Assembly: GCA_039621445.1 (NCBI GenBank)
Contig: CP154957.1
Location: 41,380,011-41,444,010 of the forward strand
Direction: 5' to 3'
DNA: 64,000 bases
Source of the DNA: Euglena gracilis
Taxonomy: Eukaryota; Euglenida; Euglenophyceae; Euglenales
A model generated the notes under the pieces. That model saw only the letters and a list, made by a program, of their open reading frames with translations. It was not told the DNA's origin and ran no database searches. Positions 28,177 through 39,599 of this stretch are shown in pieces (position 1 is the stretch's first letter; every line of letters begins with the position of its first letter). The translations under genes and the position numbers were made by a program.

Positions 28177-29762
28177 CTGTGGGAGGTGGGGGGGCAGAGG
28201 GCGATGTGGACGGCACCATACAGAGGGGGGCAGGGGTTGCTCCACATGGACATGTGCTCATGTCCCCTCCCCCCGTGTTGGTGCCGGTTGCTGCGTGGCT
28301 GTGCACGTTGTGCAGTGACAGATGCAACGTAGGCTAAAAATGCGAAAAAGTGGCTTCAAAAAGCTGGCAATATCAAACGCCTGCAACCACCGAAAAGGGC
28401 AGCACACAAGTTGCGCATTGCACACTCATCATGGCGTTAGGGCGAAGATCGCAGGTCTCAAAAGGAACAGCCGGACACACGCAAGCGTCAGGCAACAAAA
28501 GGACGCGGCTGTGATGCACAAAGGCCATCAGGCATCACCTGGCAGCAGCGGTCACCGGACGGGGGCCGCGGCTGGAGGCTGAGGACGGAGCCCCCCCAAG
28601 AGGGTGCGAGTGGTGTGCGAGCCGTCCTAACGCTCGGGCGAGGGGATCAGCCGCGCGGTGGGCAACCCCGGCAGAGGTCAACGGGTCAGGGGGGGTGGGG
28701 GTGGGGGGCGTGGGGCGGAGGGGCTGGCACGTCTCACGGCCAACGGGGAGGGCGGTGGGTGGGACCGCCGACGCGGAGGATGGGCGTGTCCGGCGCTACG
28801 CAGCAGAGCCCCAGTTGGGAGGCCCCATAATGGAGGCGGGGGGGGGGGCAGGACAGCAGGACACACAAGTGCCGCGGATGATGAGTCCGTATCGTGGCTC
28901 ACAGACTTCAGGGGTAGAACCCGAACCAGGCCCATATGACGGATGAAATGTCTCCCCCTTCAAATTGGCTATGGTGGAACTCAAATTCAAACAAACGGGT
29001 GCTTTGTGGAGGGGAGGCCAAATCATGGACCAAGAAATCCAATGATGCTGATACTTGGAGGATAGAGCCATCATTCCATCGTCCATCGTGAAATGAGGAG
29101 TTCGTTGCTGAGCGGTGCGCAGTGGAAACAATTGATTCCATCGTCCATCGGTCGAGATCCCGTGACCACTTTGGACAGCGGCACATGTGACATAATGGAA
29201 GGGTGGTATAAAGGGTGGTAGGGCGAACGCTGCTGGAAGCGTGTATTGCCATCCACCACTGGCCAATAGCACGGAGGGAGTGCAGCAGAAGAGGCGATGC
29301 CAATGTCTGAGGGGACACTGAGACGTAGTTTCGGCATCATATTTGGCATATTGGTGGAAAAAAAAACATTTCCACCTGCGGTCCATGGGGGCTCCTCAGA
29401 ATTGGAAACCAAACAGGTGGGGGTGACTGCGCATCATCATGGGTTAAACAATTAATTGTTTAACTTGTGGAGTCAGGAGTGATAGCATTGGGTTACACAA
29501 TGCAAGCAACAATTACAGCATGATTGCAGCAGAATGCTCTGCAAACGTCACCCTACAGTACCCGTGCTTGTTTCTCGCTCTTGTCCGTGTACAGATGGGT
29601 AGTGGTGTCATCGGCATGGGCAGAATAACGCGACCAGCTAAACATTACTATGGTACCCTCCCCCCCCCCCAGGCATCTCCCCTCCCATCAGTCCAGCTCC
29701 TGGGACGCGCTCGCCCTCAGGCACTCTGGCCGTGCGGACCGCAGCGAAGCGGGGCCCCCGCA
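28177..29762. other. Region between the ankyrin-gene exons and the thaumatin-like gene
   Basis: A GC-rich part (28,530-28,850) has no frame I would call coding. The repeated phrase ATTCCATCGTCCATCG occurs near 29,075 and 29,137. I recognise no RNA gene. It should contain the thaumatin-gene 3' end and perhaps the 5' exons of the next gene. Confidence 0.45.
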
Positions 29763-32700
29763 TTAGGGGCTGGTGGCCCGCTCCTTCTTGTGGGTGCTCA
29801 GGAAGCTGATCTTGTAGTCCGCCTTGTGGCACTGGTACGTGGACTGGTCGTCGTTGAACTGCCAGCTGTAGGCCTGAGGGCACTGCTTGTTGAACACCGC
29901 AGCGTAGTTCTCCCCATTGGACGCGTTGGGCCCATAGATTCACCCAGTGACGGGGGGGAAGGCACTTTACCCCAAGACCAAATCCACCCACTTATTTATT
30001 TTGAAACTCGCAAGGCCACTAACAAGTGAGGGTCTGCACTCAGGCTAAACTACCCCCCCCCTATGTCCAATGACCGGTAACCTCTATCCTCTGACCGGGG
30101 GGGTGGTCGTTGGACATAGGGTAGTGACCAAAAAGGTGTCCTCTGACCGGGGGGGGGGGGTCGTTGGACATGGGGTCAAAAGAAAGTTGGTGGGTACCCG
30201 GGTCCCTACCCACCCAAAAATGCCCAAATTATCCCTTCCGGCGCTTTGCGCCGAAAATTTTGGGCAATTTTGACAAATTTTTGTCCAAAAAGTGTCAAAA
30301 ATGGCATTTTGGCCAAATTTTTGGCCAAATTTTGGACAAAATTTTCCGTCCCGGCGCTTCACGCCGGGACCAAATTTGGTCAAACCTCCGAAAAGGTGTC
30401 CTCTGACCGGGGGGGTGGTCATTGGACATAGGGGGGTCGTTGGACATAGGGGGGGGGGGGTAATTAAACCAGTTAAATGAACCTATGGTTGGGCCACTTC
30501 GGGAGGAAGGTCCCGGGGAGGCGGTCACACTTGCGGGTGGAGTATGCGGCGTCGGTGTAGCTGGTCACGAAGGGGCTGCAGCCATAGGTGCAGGTCGTCG
30601 ACACCGCCTCACACAGCCCATTGGCCGTGGGGTTCCTTCCTGTGCGTCACCTTGAACCCGGAATATGTTGTGGAAGCGAGAGAACACCATACTTGAGCTC
30701 CTCTGGGCCAGATAGGCTTTCTGAAAGTTTGAGGTTAAAGAAACAAATTTGACCATTCAACAAGAGCAGCAGCTGCTGCAGCAAAAAAAAATGCGAAAGG
30801 AAATTGCATAGCTTCTGTGAGAAACACAGAAAAAATAATTAATTAATTCATCAAAAAAGTTTCACTTTCAATGATGAATCGCTGACCAACCCGGTTGTGA
30901 ATTTTCTTCACGCACACAACAAAAATACGACCTATCTGGCCTATTTCTCCACCACATTCCTCCTGCAGGGGGAGGGGGCAAAGATGTTTCACAGAGAGTC
31001 CAGAGAGGCGGCCCCAGCCGCCTTCGCCGCAGTCACAGCAGAGGAAGTCCCGCATGAAGCCGCGGTCCGTGGAGGCGTCCCAGAGGTCCTGCAGGACCTC
31101 GTGCTGGGCCCGCTGATGCTCGCTGTTGATGGCCTGGCAGATGCTCAGGCAGTGGGTCACCCCCTCGCTGTCCACCTGAGAACATGGTGGGCGCCCGAAA
31201 CTGTTCTTCTCAAAGGGATGTTTACTGATGTATCGACCCAAATCGAACCTCCGGAGAAGAACCCCAACAACATCAGCTGGTTCCGGCGGCCCTCCTGTTG
31301 GTCAACCCCCCATCCCGGGATAGTGGCGGGTTACCTCGTTGAATCCCTCTGCCATCCCTCTCCCATCCCCTGTGTCCCCTCTAGACCATCCGTTTAACTT
31401 AACTTTGATGCACTTAACTTTAACTAAAAATAATTTTGATGCAGGACTACACTTCATCCCCATCCACCTCGAATGTTGATGTAAAGGCAGGTATCAGACC
31501 CCCTGGTACAGGAGGAGGAGGGGAACTCCTCCCACCTAAAAAGTGGCATGGCGCGGTGACCGATTTTGGCCCGACACAAAGCGCTGGGCCGAGCTTTGCC
31601 TCCCAAAGTCGACGGAAAAATGCCATTTTGGGCACCTTTTGGGCAAAAATTTGTCTTAAATGCAAAAAAAAATTCGGCACAAAGCGGCGGAAAGTTATTT
31701 TTGACCTGTCTCTTTTTTGGAGGGTCCCAGGCAAGCACCTATAACAAGCACCTATACTTGACCCCCAGATTTTTGCCATTATCGGCCATATTCGGCCATA
31801 TGCGGCCCTTTTTCCTATAGATGGGGGGCAAAATACCTTAAAATCTTTTCATACCAACAATGCATTTGATCATTCATGCAACGTGAAAGTAATGAAGAGA
31901 ACACAGCCGAATGACACAGCAGGATTTTAAATTTAAAACTCTCACACATAATTGACATCGTGAAAAATATAAATGGCACAAAGCTATGACTTCAAAGAAG
32001 CCTTGATGCAAAGTTTCATCTGTCATGTTGAGACGATCATCCGTCTGGATGTGGCGAAGTTGGGAGAAAGCGCGCTCGGCTGAACAAAAACAAGCAAAAC
32101 ATGTGATCGGCCCATTTTGTTGAAATATTGGGATGTTTCATGAGAGTGGTTGGCACACGGCACATTAACCACAATGGTGGGTGGCGACACCAAAACTGAG
32201 GGTTGTGCGATGGCAGGTGCCTTCGTCCTTTCCTCTTCAAGACTCTTGGCGTGTGCTTTTCACAAACTTTTCCAACTTGATACCCCAAGCAATTTTGTTT
32301 GATGGTGGCACTGTTAGCTCCCAGTGTGTGCAAAAAAACCTGGTGAAGGAATCATAACTTTAACAGCGAAAAAAAAGCTTCATAAACTTCGCCTGGTTGC
32401 ACCTTGTCACCACAACTTTCTGAAATGTCATCAAAACCTTCAGCTTTAGCCAAAATAACCCATTCGGAGGTGGTTCTTTGAGCAGCATTGTGTTTCAGGG
32501 CCAGGCAGGAGAAGAGAGAGGCTGCAGAGACAAGAATTGGTCAAAAATTCAGAAACCGTTAGGCAAAAAAAAGTTCGAAAGTTTTTGCAACAATTTTCTT
32601 TAATTTTCAGACATTTTCGGCCATTTTCGGCCATTTTCGGCCATTTTCAGCCATTTTCGGGACCCCACCTGTAGAGCCCAAAATTTCATTTTCGACCATT

Positions 32701-34034
32701 TTCGGCCACTTGTGCCACAGGGCCATTTGAAGTAGCCCCCCCCCCCCCCAGGTCGGTCCGCACCCCTTGGCAGGCTGGGGGGGGGGGGGGTCCAGACCCC
32801 CCCCCTTCGTACAGGAGGGGAGCACCCTCCTTATGTCGAACCTTGCTGATAGCAGCGGCTATAGAGCGGGGAGGATGAGCTTTCTTTTTGAAAAACACGG
32901 GAGGAGAATCACCCATGCTGCTTGCAGGATAACTGTTATGTGTCATCTGTTGTAGAGAAGGATTGGATGTGGGAAGATGGAAAAAGAGCTAAGAGCTGTG
33001 ACTCTCTGTGGCAAGGCCACACCGTCTTCAACTCCGCCGGGCACTTGAGCGTGTCCATCATGCACCCAGGGCTGCCGCAGTCGTAGAACGGGTCGTCCGT
33101 GCCCGCCTTCTCGAAGTTGTACGGCTCGATCTTCATCCCGACGTTGTAGCCGTCCACGTTGGACAGGTCATAAAAGTCGTTCCCCTTTGTCGACAGCGAG
33201 AACTCCGCCAGCGTGGCCAAGCACATATGGTCATCCAAAGTCCGAAATCCAGTCACGCCGGGCCATGCCGGTCACGCCTGGACACGCCTGGACACGCCTG
33301 GACACACCTGGTCACGCCGTCGTCAAAAAAACACTGAGCCTTTTCATAAATGCTTGAGTGTGGCCGGGGGCAGCCCAGACACCATCAGGCACTCCATGCC
33401 GTAGTTGTTCAGGATGCTGCCGCAGTCCCCTGTGTCGCACCGCTGGCTGGAACAGGCCGTGGAATTGTGGCAAGTGTCTACCAAAATCAGCTTCCAACCC
33501 AACCCCACCCCACTGCCAGTAAACCATTGAAATGGAGGAAAGCAGGCCCCAGGACCCGGACCAAAAGGTGCGACGAAGGCCGGTGGAAAGGTGTGGCCCC
33601 ATCCAGGGGGGAACTTCGTGATGTTGACGTCGATGCCGCTGAGCGACACCGTGTCGGGCACGTACCGGCAGCCGGTGCGGGGCCAGAAGCGGACGGACTC
33701 CAGGTTGGGCGGCAGGCTGATCACGGTCCAGTTGCCCGGGTCCATCCGGAAGCCGGTCATCCCCGCCTTGGGCTGGAAGTTGGGCGGCCCGAGCCCCACC
33801 CCCAGGGCATGTCGTGGCGTCGGAGAAAGGGGCACCAAATCCCCCCAAGCATGGCAAGCATCGCCCCACATCAACGGGGCAACCAGTGGTAGTCAACACA
33901 CATCAACAGCGCAACGCCCCACAGTGGCATCCCCTGCTCGCCACCCAAACTGTGAAGCTGGCGTGGTTCTCGAAGACGAAGGCACGCTCGCTGGGGTCGG
34001 TGAGGAACTCGCTGCGGTCTGGTTCGGCTGGCCC
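29763..34034 (-). CDS. Thaumatin-like protein, multi-exon
   Basis: Thaumatin-family domains are disulfide-rich beta-glucan-binding or defence-type folds, usually secreted. In order: AFVFENHASFTVW (33,945-34,034), the FWPRTGCRYVPD and CDTGDCGS motifs (33,360-33,772), GLPPATLAEFSLSTKGNDFY into VDGYNVGM (33,023-33,213), a Cys-rich segment (about 30,993-31,175), LCEAVSTTCTYGCSPF (30,491-about 30,639), and CPQAYSWQFNDDQSTYQC with stop (29,763-29,927). These follow the family's TGDCGG, PPATLAEF, DFYDVSxVDGYN and CPxAYSYxxDD landmarks. The exon at 33,360-33,772 may hide a further in-frame intron near 33,480-33,600. The 30,993/30,639 junction is not in phase as drawn. N-terminal exons, including a signal peptide, are uncertain: candidates lie at 34,430-34,560 and a hydrophobic AVLTALISGALFLLL segment near 34,720. 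Confidence 0.82.
29928..30490 (-). other. Nonconventional intron, perfect 8-bp target duplication GGCCCAAC
   Basis: GGCCCAAC occurs exactly at both edges (30,488-30,495 and 29,925-29,932, minus strand). The interior begins CATAGGTTCA and ends TGAATCTATG, 9 of 10 paired. Neither GT nor AG is present. Splicing gives FLPKWPNASNGENYAAVF in frame. The interior carries a copy of the CTCTGACCG repeat. Confidence 0.88.
30050..30467. repeat. Dispersed repeat with CCTATGTCCAATGACC-type inverted ends, copy 2
   Basis: Copy of the repeat at 4,305-4,712, with the same GGTAACCTCTATCCTCTGACC opening and the same terminal GGTCGTTGGACATAGG. It is nested in the 29,928-30,490 intron. The middle differs (CCGGCGCTTTGCGCCG hairpin), so copies exchange or acquire cores. 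Confidence 0.8.
33214..33359 (-). other. 146-nt nonconventional intron, target duplication 7/8
   Basis: GCCACACT (33,357-33,364) and GCCACGCT (33,211-33,218) flank ends CAAGCATTTATG and CATATGTGCTTG, 10 of 12 paired. No AG precedes the downstream exon. Splicing yields GLPPATLAEFSLSTKG, the exact family motif. It contains a short CCTGGACACG tandem (33,270-33,315). Confidence 0.88.
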
Positions 34035-35049
34035 CTGGGAAAGAGGACCCCAAAGCATAATCCCACGTGTGCACGCCTGCCGATGCAATGCGTGGTTTGC
34101 TTGGCACCCTGCAAACTTTGACACAGGTAAAGCAACACCCACCTACAAACCCAACCCCCAAGGGGGTGAAACTGCCCTGCTTCCATACCTGTGCCTGCCT
34201 ATAGCAAGGTTGAGTGGGATAATAAGTGGGAAAATAAGGGGTGAGTTTCCTAATATAGTTAGGTGGGATGTTCATTGTCCACCGGGGATCATTCTAGAGC
34301 CCGTCATTTCGAACGATCGGACAATCCGCAGCCATATCGGATTCATCGCAACCCTGTGAACTCGGGAAACCCGGAGGAAGGCAGCAGCTTTCGCATCTCC
34401 ATTCGGAAACCAACGGTCTCGAAGCGGTGTGATGGACCCAACGCAGCGGTGGTCCGGGACGACCGGGCCAGGGGTCGCCGGGCGCGGCACGCGCCCCAAA
34501 TCTCCAGCTGCCCCGGCTGGCACTTGGGGGCCGCCTTCGGCTTCGGCGGGGCCGGGGGGGCCGGTGCGGGGGCGGGACCACGGCCCCCACGCCCCCCCCG
34601 CGGCCGGTAAGGGAGGGGCCCCACAGGCCAGCCCCACTCCCACCCCACCCACACACGGGGGGCCCTGGGCAGCGCTGGGGGGCGAGAGGAGGAGGAAGAG
34701 AGCGCCGGAGATGAGGGCGGTGAGGACGGCGGCGGCGGCCGGGGTCAGGCCGCCGGGCGGTGCGGGGCCTGCCGGTTTGGGGGGACACAATGGGGGAAGG
34801 GGTCCCGGGCCACGCACCACACAAACTGGGCCAGAAGCGAAGTGGGCGCCGGCCATAAGCAGACAAGAAGCCTGAGACTAAGGGGACAAAAGGGGCTGTC
34901 GGTGCACTTCCCTGGTGCGTCCCTTGTGTGTCCGCCGGAAATGTTTCTGTGCGGTTAGGCAATGGTTTCCAGGGTATCAGGTGGGAGGGTGGTCGAATTT
35001 CACAAACCAACAATAATATACCGCACCGCAGACGATGGGGGTGCCACGG

Positions 35050-35235
35050 CTCATTCTGCGTTGGGCGGGCGATCTGTGAATTTAGGGTTTTTTGTTTGTG
35101 GCGCTCCAGGGTCGAGAGGGAGAGGGGCCCAGGCCGGCCTGCGCAGCACGCGGCACGCCACGGAGGCGGGCTGCCGGCTGCCGCCGTGCAGCAGGTGGAA
35201 GTCCTCTGCCGGGGTGAAGACGACGCCGCCCACCC
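35050..35235 (-). CDS. Orphan exon-like segment, gene unknown
   Basis: A minus-strand frame with GC-rich third positions reads GVGGVVFTPAEDFHLLHGG and stays open for about 60 codons. It may belong to the 3' part of the LRR gene at 41.7 kb or the 5' part of the thaumatin-like gene. No domain recognised. Confidence 0.3.
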
Positions 35236-36007
35236 CAGGGTGTTAAATGAGCGGGGGAGCGGGGTCTCGACCCCCCTCCAGGGGTTTTTTTAAGACCGGG
35301 GAGGAGGGGGGTCCCCCCCCCCCCCCCCCCCCCACGGGGGGCCCCCCGGGGGGGGGGGGGGGGGCCCGGGGGACCCACAAAAAAAATGGCCGAAAAATCA
35401 CGAAAAGTGCTAAAAATAGCACTTTTTCGGCGCCGAAAAGTATATCCCACCCCCCTCCGGCAGGCATTATTATTTTTTGGCGCCTTAAAAAACCTTAAAA
35501 AACTTAAAAACCCTTAAAATCTTTTTTGCCAAAATGCCTTAAAAAACCTTAAAAACCCTTAAAAACCCTTAAAAACCCTTAAAAAAATCACCCTGGGGAA
35601 GTTTTTCTTCCCTGTGATGACCTTAAAAAACCTTAAAAATTCTCCCCGAGAAAAAATTTTCTTGCAACAAACAAATAATGGCATGTTTAAAACCCCGCAT
35701 AAAGCCAGTCAATGCAGAAGCGGTTATGAACAAACAATATGAAAACCGGATTGTTTGCCAAGGTTTCTGGCATTAGAGAGGTAGTGTGTAATGGGCCCCG
35801 GGCGGAATACTGGCCATGCTACTTCTGGAGGTCGGGCCGACCTATGGTCGGCCTGACCATGGTGTTATCGACCTGTGGAGGTCGGGCCGGCCAGGTTGGC
35901 CCAACCTCCACTGTGCCGCATTACCCCCCCTTTTTGAAATTTAAGCCCCCCCACCCCCCACCCCCCGACCAAATTCTTCTCAATTTGGTTTATACACTGT
36001 CAAACTG

Positions 36008-36340
36008 TCAGGGTTAGGGATGGAATAGGGATATGGTTAGGGGGTTAGGGATAGGGTTAGGGTTTGGGATAGGGGCATTGATAGGGTTAGGGTTAGGGTT
36101 TGGATTTGGGTTAGGGATACGGTTAGGGATACGGTTAGGGTTAGGGTTGGGGTTAGGGTTGGTTAGGGATAGGGTTAGGGACAGGGTTAGGGTTAGGGAT
36201 AGGGTAGGAGTTAGGGATACGGTTAGGGATAGGGTCAGGGATAGGGTTAGGGTTAAAGATACGTTTAGGGTTTGGGTTAGGGATAGGGTTAGGGATAGGG
36301 TTAGGGTTAGGGATAGGGTTCGGGTTAGGGATACGGTAAG
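36008..36340 (+). repeat. Interstitial degenerate TTAGGG array, opposite to the one at 3.2 kb
   Basis: About 330 bp of GGTTAGGGATAGGGTTAGGG-type sequence has frequent single-base variants (TTACGG, GATAGGG). It lies inside the TIR element at 35,462-37,088. On the + strand it reads TTAGGG, whereas the array at 3,209 reads CCCTAA. Confidence 0.92.
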
Positions 36341-36349
36341 GGGGGGGAA

Positions 36350-36515
36350 TTCTGGGTAGTCGATAGACTAGGTCGATCAACTACCCAGAACCTCCCCCCT
36401 CCCCCAGTCTAATGTAAACGGGGTTTTTGACCCCACCGACTAGTCGATCGACAAGTCGGTCGACCCTTCAAAAGTTGATCGACTAGTCGACCGACTTAAC
36501 CCCCCCCCCCTGGAG
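36350..36515. repeat. Palindrome cluster with CGACTAGTCGATCGAC motifs
   Basis: GGGTAGTCGATAG pairs with ATCAACTACCC, and CGACTAGTCGATCGAC pairs with GTCGACCGACTT. Several overlapping hairpins lie directly after the telomere-like array. Confidence 0.75.
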
Positions 36516-37405
36516 GCGGCCGAAGGCCGCTGCAATTCAGAACCTAAAAAGTTGATGATGTTATTTAAAAGCGTTGGGTTAGGGTAAAGTTTCCATACAA
36601 AATTTCTGGGACCCTTTGCCCTGACACACGGAGAACAGCTTATGAACTGTTACACCCCACCGTTGAGGGGATCCTTTTATTAAAAACACCAAAAACCTTC
36701 TACCCCAGCACATCCCACCGTGCACAGGTGAAATGGGGGAATCACAAATGCCTGAGAACCCAAGAACTACAATTTCTGGCAACCACGTAACATTGCCGAC
36801 CCAGAACCGAAACCATCCATTTTTTTTTCATTGCAATTACTTTAAATCTCTGACCCTATTCAGGACATTTGCTTGCCTGTTGACGATAACTGTCCCTCAT
36901 GGACCGCCCTGATCCCCATGTTTCACCCTAGGCTTCTTCCTTGGGCGTTCCGAAGCCACAGAGGAGTCTGAAGCCATCGGGCCATCTTCGGGGTCTGACA
37001 TTTTAGTTGAGGGAAACAATGCCTTAAAACACCTTAAAAAACGCCTTAAAATTTTTTGAGAAATCTCGCCTTAAAAAAAAATAATGCCTTCCCTCCGCCC
37101 CCCCCCCCGGGGGGGGCTCGGCCGGACCCACCCACCCCCCCCCCCGGGGTCCACGACTAAAAAAAACCCTGCCCCCCTCCCTCCCCTTGTGCAAAGAATC
37201 TTCCAGCGCAAAGCACTGAAAATTTTTGGGGTTGTTGAGAAAAGCGCAGAAATCGCGGTTTCCCGCACTTTTTTTTTGAAAAAATCGGTCAAAACATGCA
37301 CCAAATTTGTCTTCTTTTCCGGCACTTTGTGACGAAAATTTTTTTGGGTTATCCTCCCCCTCGCCCCCCTCGATCCGACCCCCCCCCCCCCCCCAAAACC
37401 ACTGC

Positions 37406-37600
37406 TCACTTAATCCCCTGGCCCGCCCGCTGCACTGTGGGGTCAACGGCGTCCGCGGGCACCGAGCCGTACATCGAAGGCGGCGGGGTGGCGGGCCTGC
37501 GAGAGACGGAGCAGTGGACGTCGGGGGTGGGGGTGCCCAGTTCGCGACCCACGTCAGCCGCAGCGGCGCCGCTGCCAGCTGCCGTGTGACTGCCCACTGT
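37406..37600 (-). CDS. Orphan exon-like segment, gene unknown
   Basis: A minus-strand frame with GC-rich third positions includes RPATPPPSMYGSVPADAV. It lies between the TIR element and the LRR gene, so it may be a downstream exon of the LRR protein (GSVPADA resembles an LRR 'GxxP' turn). Evidence is codon bias only. Confidence 0.3.
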   Translation of the reverse strand, partial: TVGSHTAAGSGAAAADVGRELGTPTPDVHCSVSRRPATPPPSMYGSVPADAVDPTVQRAGQGIK

Positions 37601-38999
37601 GAATTTCCATCAACGAAAGACCCATCATCAGCATCCTTCACGCTACACTCTTTGTCCGCCGTCCAGACGGTCGGCCAAACACACAAACCAGACCGTACCC
37701 CTCCACGAGCATATGGCTTCTGTGAGGGTTGGAGGATGATATGTGGAACCCATGATGGCATATGAGAGAAAAGGATGGTTTCGCCCGCCCCTCATCTCCC
37801 TGAAAATGGCCACCTCTAAGGTTGTCGCCTTTGAGAAGTAGCCACCCAGGGCAGTACCCCCCCTGGAAACTGGCAGTGCCCCCACCACTGGCAGATGTGC
37901 CAGGGTCGAATCGCATTACTTGCCCTGCCCACGATGCTGACAATGCTGTTCACAAAGCTTGCCAATCCTCTGGTAGCTTTTTGCAAAAAAAAAAAAGGCA
38001 TTGGCAATGCACGAAACACAGGATGTGTCCACCATTGTTTGAAAAGCATTGGGTCGACTTTGAAACCCAAAGAGGGCGTCGTTTTCCATCATGTTGTGGT
38101 TGTTAGCTTCCCATCCGGGGTATCACCCCCCAGGCCCATTTCTTGACAGGAGGTTGTCGCCTTGTACTCGCTGCCTTGTCAGGTGAGCTTTCTGGCAGTG
38201 GAAAGTGGAACTCCCTTTTCATCGAACGCAGCCACCCCCCCCCATTTCTCCTTTTCATTTTTCTGGAAGCCGCACTTCATGCGGGTGGCGGTCAATGGTG
38301 GTGGGTGGCGGCCGGAACTAACCTCCGCCTGTGGAGGGGGATCTGCCTGACAAATGGAATTTACCATTGGGGAAACAAATGACACGAGGGCACACAAAGA
38401 GCACATGGCTTCTTCAGTTCACAAAGGATAAGGCACAAGTGGGGTAGCGCCGCTGGAATAGAGATAGGGCAAAGAGTTCTTCATGCAGCGCGCAGCAGAA
38501 GACCGTGCCATCAGGTTCTGTTGCCTACTGATCCACAGGGCTCCTCTCAGCTTCAGGGAACCGCATCAGCTTCAGCAGTGCCATCAGCTGCGAGATGCAT
38601 GACCCGGCCAGTCGGGGCACGGGTCATGTGCCAGAACCCCTTGGTGGGCCCCAATGTGTCACGGAGGCATAGCCAGGGCTACCACCACCACCACCAGGCT
38701 GCTCCTGGTGTCCGCCCAGCCCTTTGGCCCATTGTGTTGATGTGTAAGCAATGCCAAACGAACAGACCACCATCCTGAAGCAAAGGTAGCACTCCTCCGC
38801 AGGGCCACAAACACCGAATCAGTTCATTTCTGTTTGTAGAGTCGTAAGTTGTGGTGCTTTTAAATGATCACCAGGAGGAAGTGGAGGTTGTCTAAAAACG
38901 CAGCTGAGGTTCCAGATTTGTTCACATCACACAATTTTTTATTTTTGTTCCTTGTGTTTCCAAAAAGTTGTTCTGTCACCTGTTGCCTGTGTTTGTCCA

Positions 39000-39091
39000 A
39001 AAGAGTTGTGTTCCCAAAAACATGTTTTTGTCTTCATGCTCGGCAAGGTTTAAAAACACAAAATTTTGTCAACACACAAAATGAATGTCTG
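39000..39091. repeat. Unpaired end of a MITE of the CAGAC...GTCTG family
   Basis: ACACAAAATGAATGTCTG at 39,074-39,091 matches the right end of element 3, preceded by repeated CACAAAA phrases. I find no matching left end, so it is a fragment or a solo end. Confidence 0.5.
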
Positions 39092-39599
39092 GTGTATGAC
39101 TGGGAACGTTCCTTGTGTAGCTGGGTAGTTATGCGGGCACTAATAAAAAGCCGCCATCATTTCACCCCCCTCTGTACCACCCAACGTGTCCTGCCCACCA
39201 AATGACTTGACTTTGCCCCTTAATGTGGGCCAAAAATGCTCCTTCGCATGGAAATATGCCGACCTTCTGCAAAAACTGGAGCTCGTGAAGCATATGCGCC
39301 ACAATTTCAACTAAAGCGGGCCAGTGAGACAGCACTGGGTTACACGCTTTCAGGACGGTGGCAACCTTTCATGACAAAATTCATTCATTGCCAACGTTTT
39401 CGCTTCTTTAGGAAAGGAGGAGGACACCAGGGCAGACAAAGACGTAAATGGCAACGCCAACGACAAACGTTGTGGGGGACACGGCCAGCGCCACGGCAGG
39501 TGGGCCCCGTTTGTTTCCCCAACACGACGCACCGCGGCAGACCCACCACCGCCTCTCCCCGCCCAGAGGCACCCACCCCCGCACCCCAAAACGGTCCGC

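Larger units (their letters stand above)
35462..37088. mobile_element. TIR element with GGCATTATT ends, copy A
   Basis: It starts GGCATTATTATTTTTTGGCG and ends TTAAAAAAAAATAATGCC, an inverted pair. Many CCTTAAAAACC units lie inside the left end. Segments 35,590-35,800 and 36,590-37,070 match 51,070-51,280 and 51,727-52,240 closely and in the same order. The middle of this copy (about 35,800-36,590) is different and holds a telomere-like array and palindromes. No transposase ORF seen. Confidence 0.75.

Noticed and set aside
27605-28327. 240-codon minus-strand frame with a Gly-Trp-Val repeat
   Set aside because: Only 28,020-28,176 has coding character; the rest is the CCCA array and intron sequence.
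28530-28960. rRNA fragment, because of high GC and a few rRNA-like phrases
   Set aside because: No conserved core motif or secondary-structure landmark that I could place.
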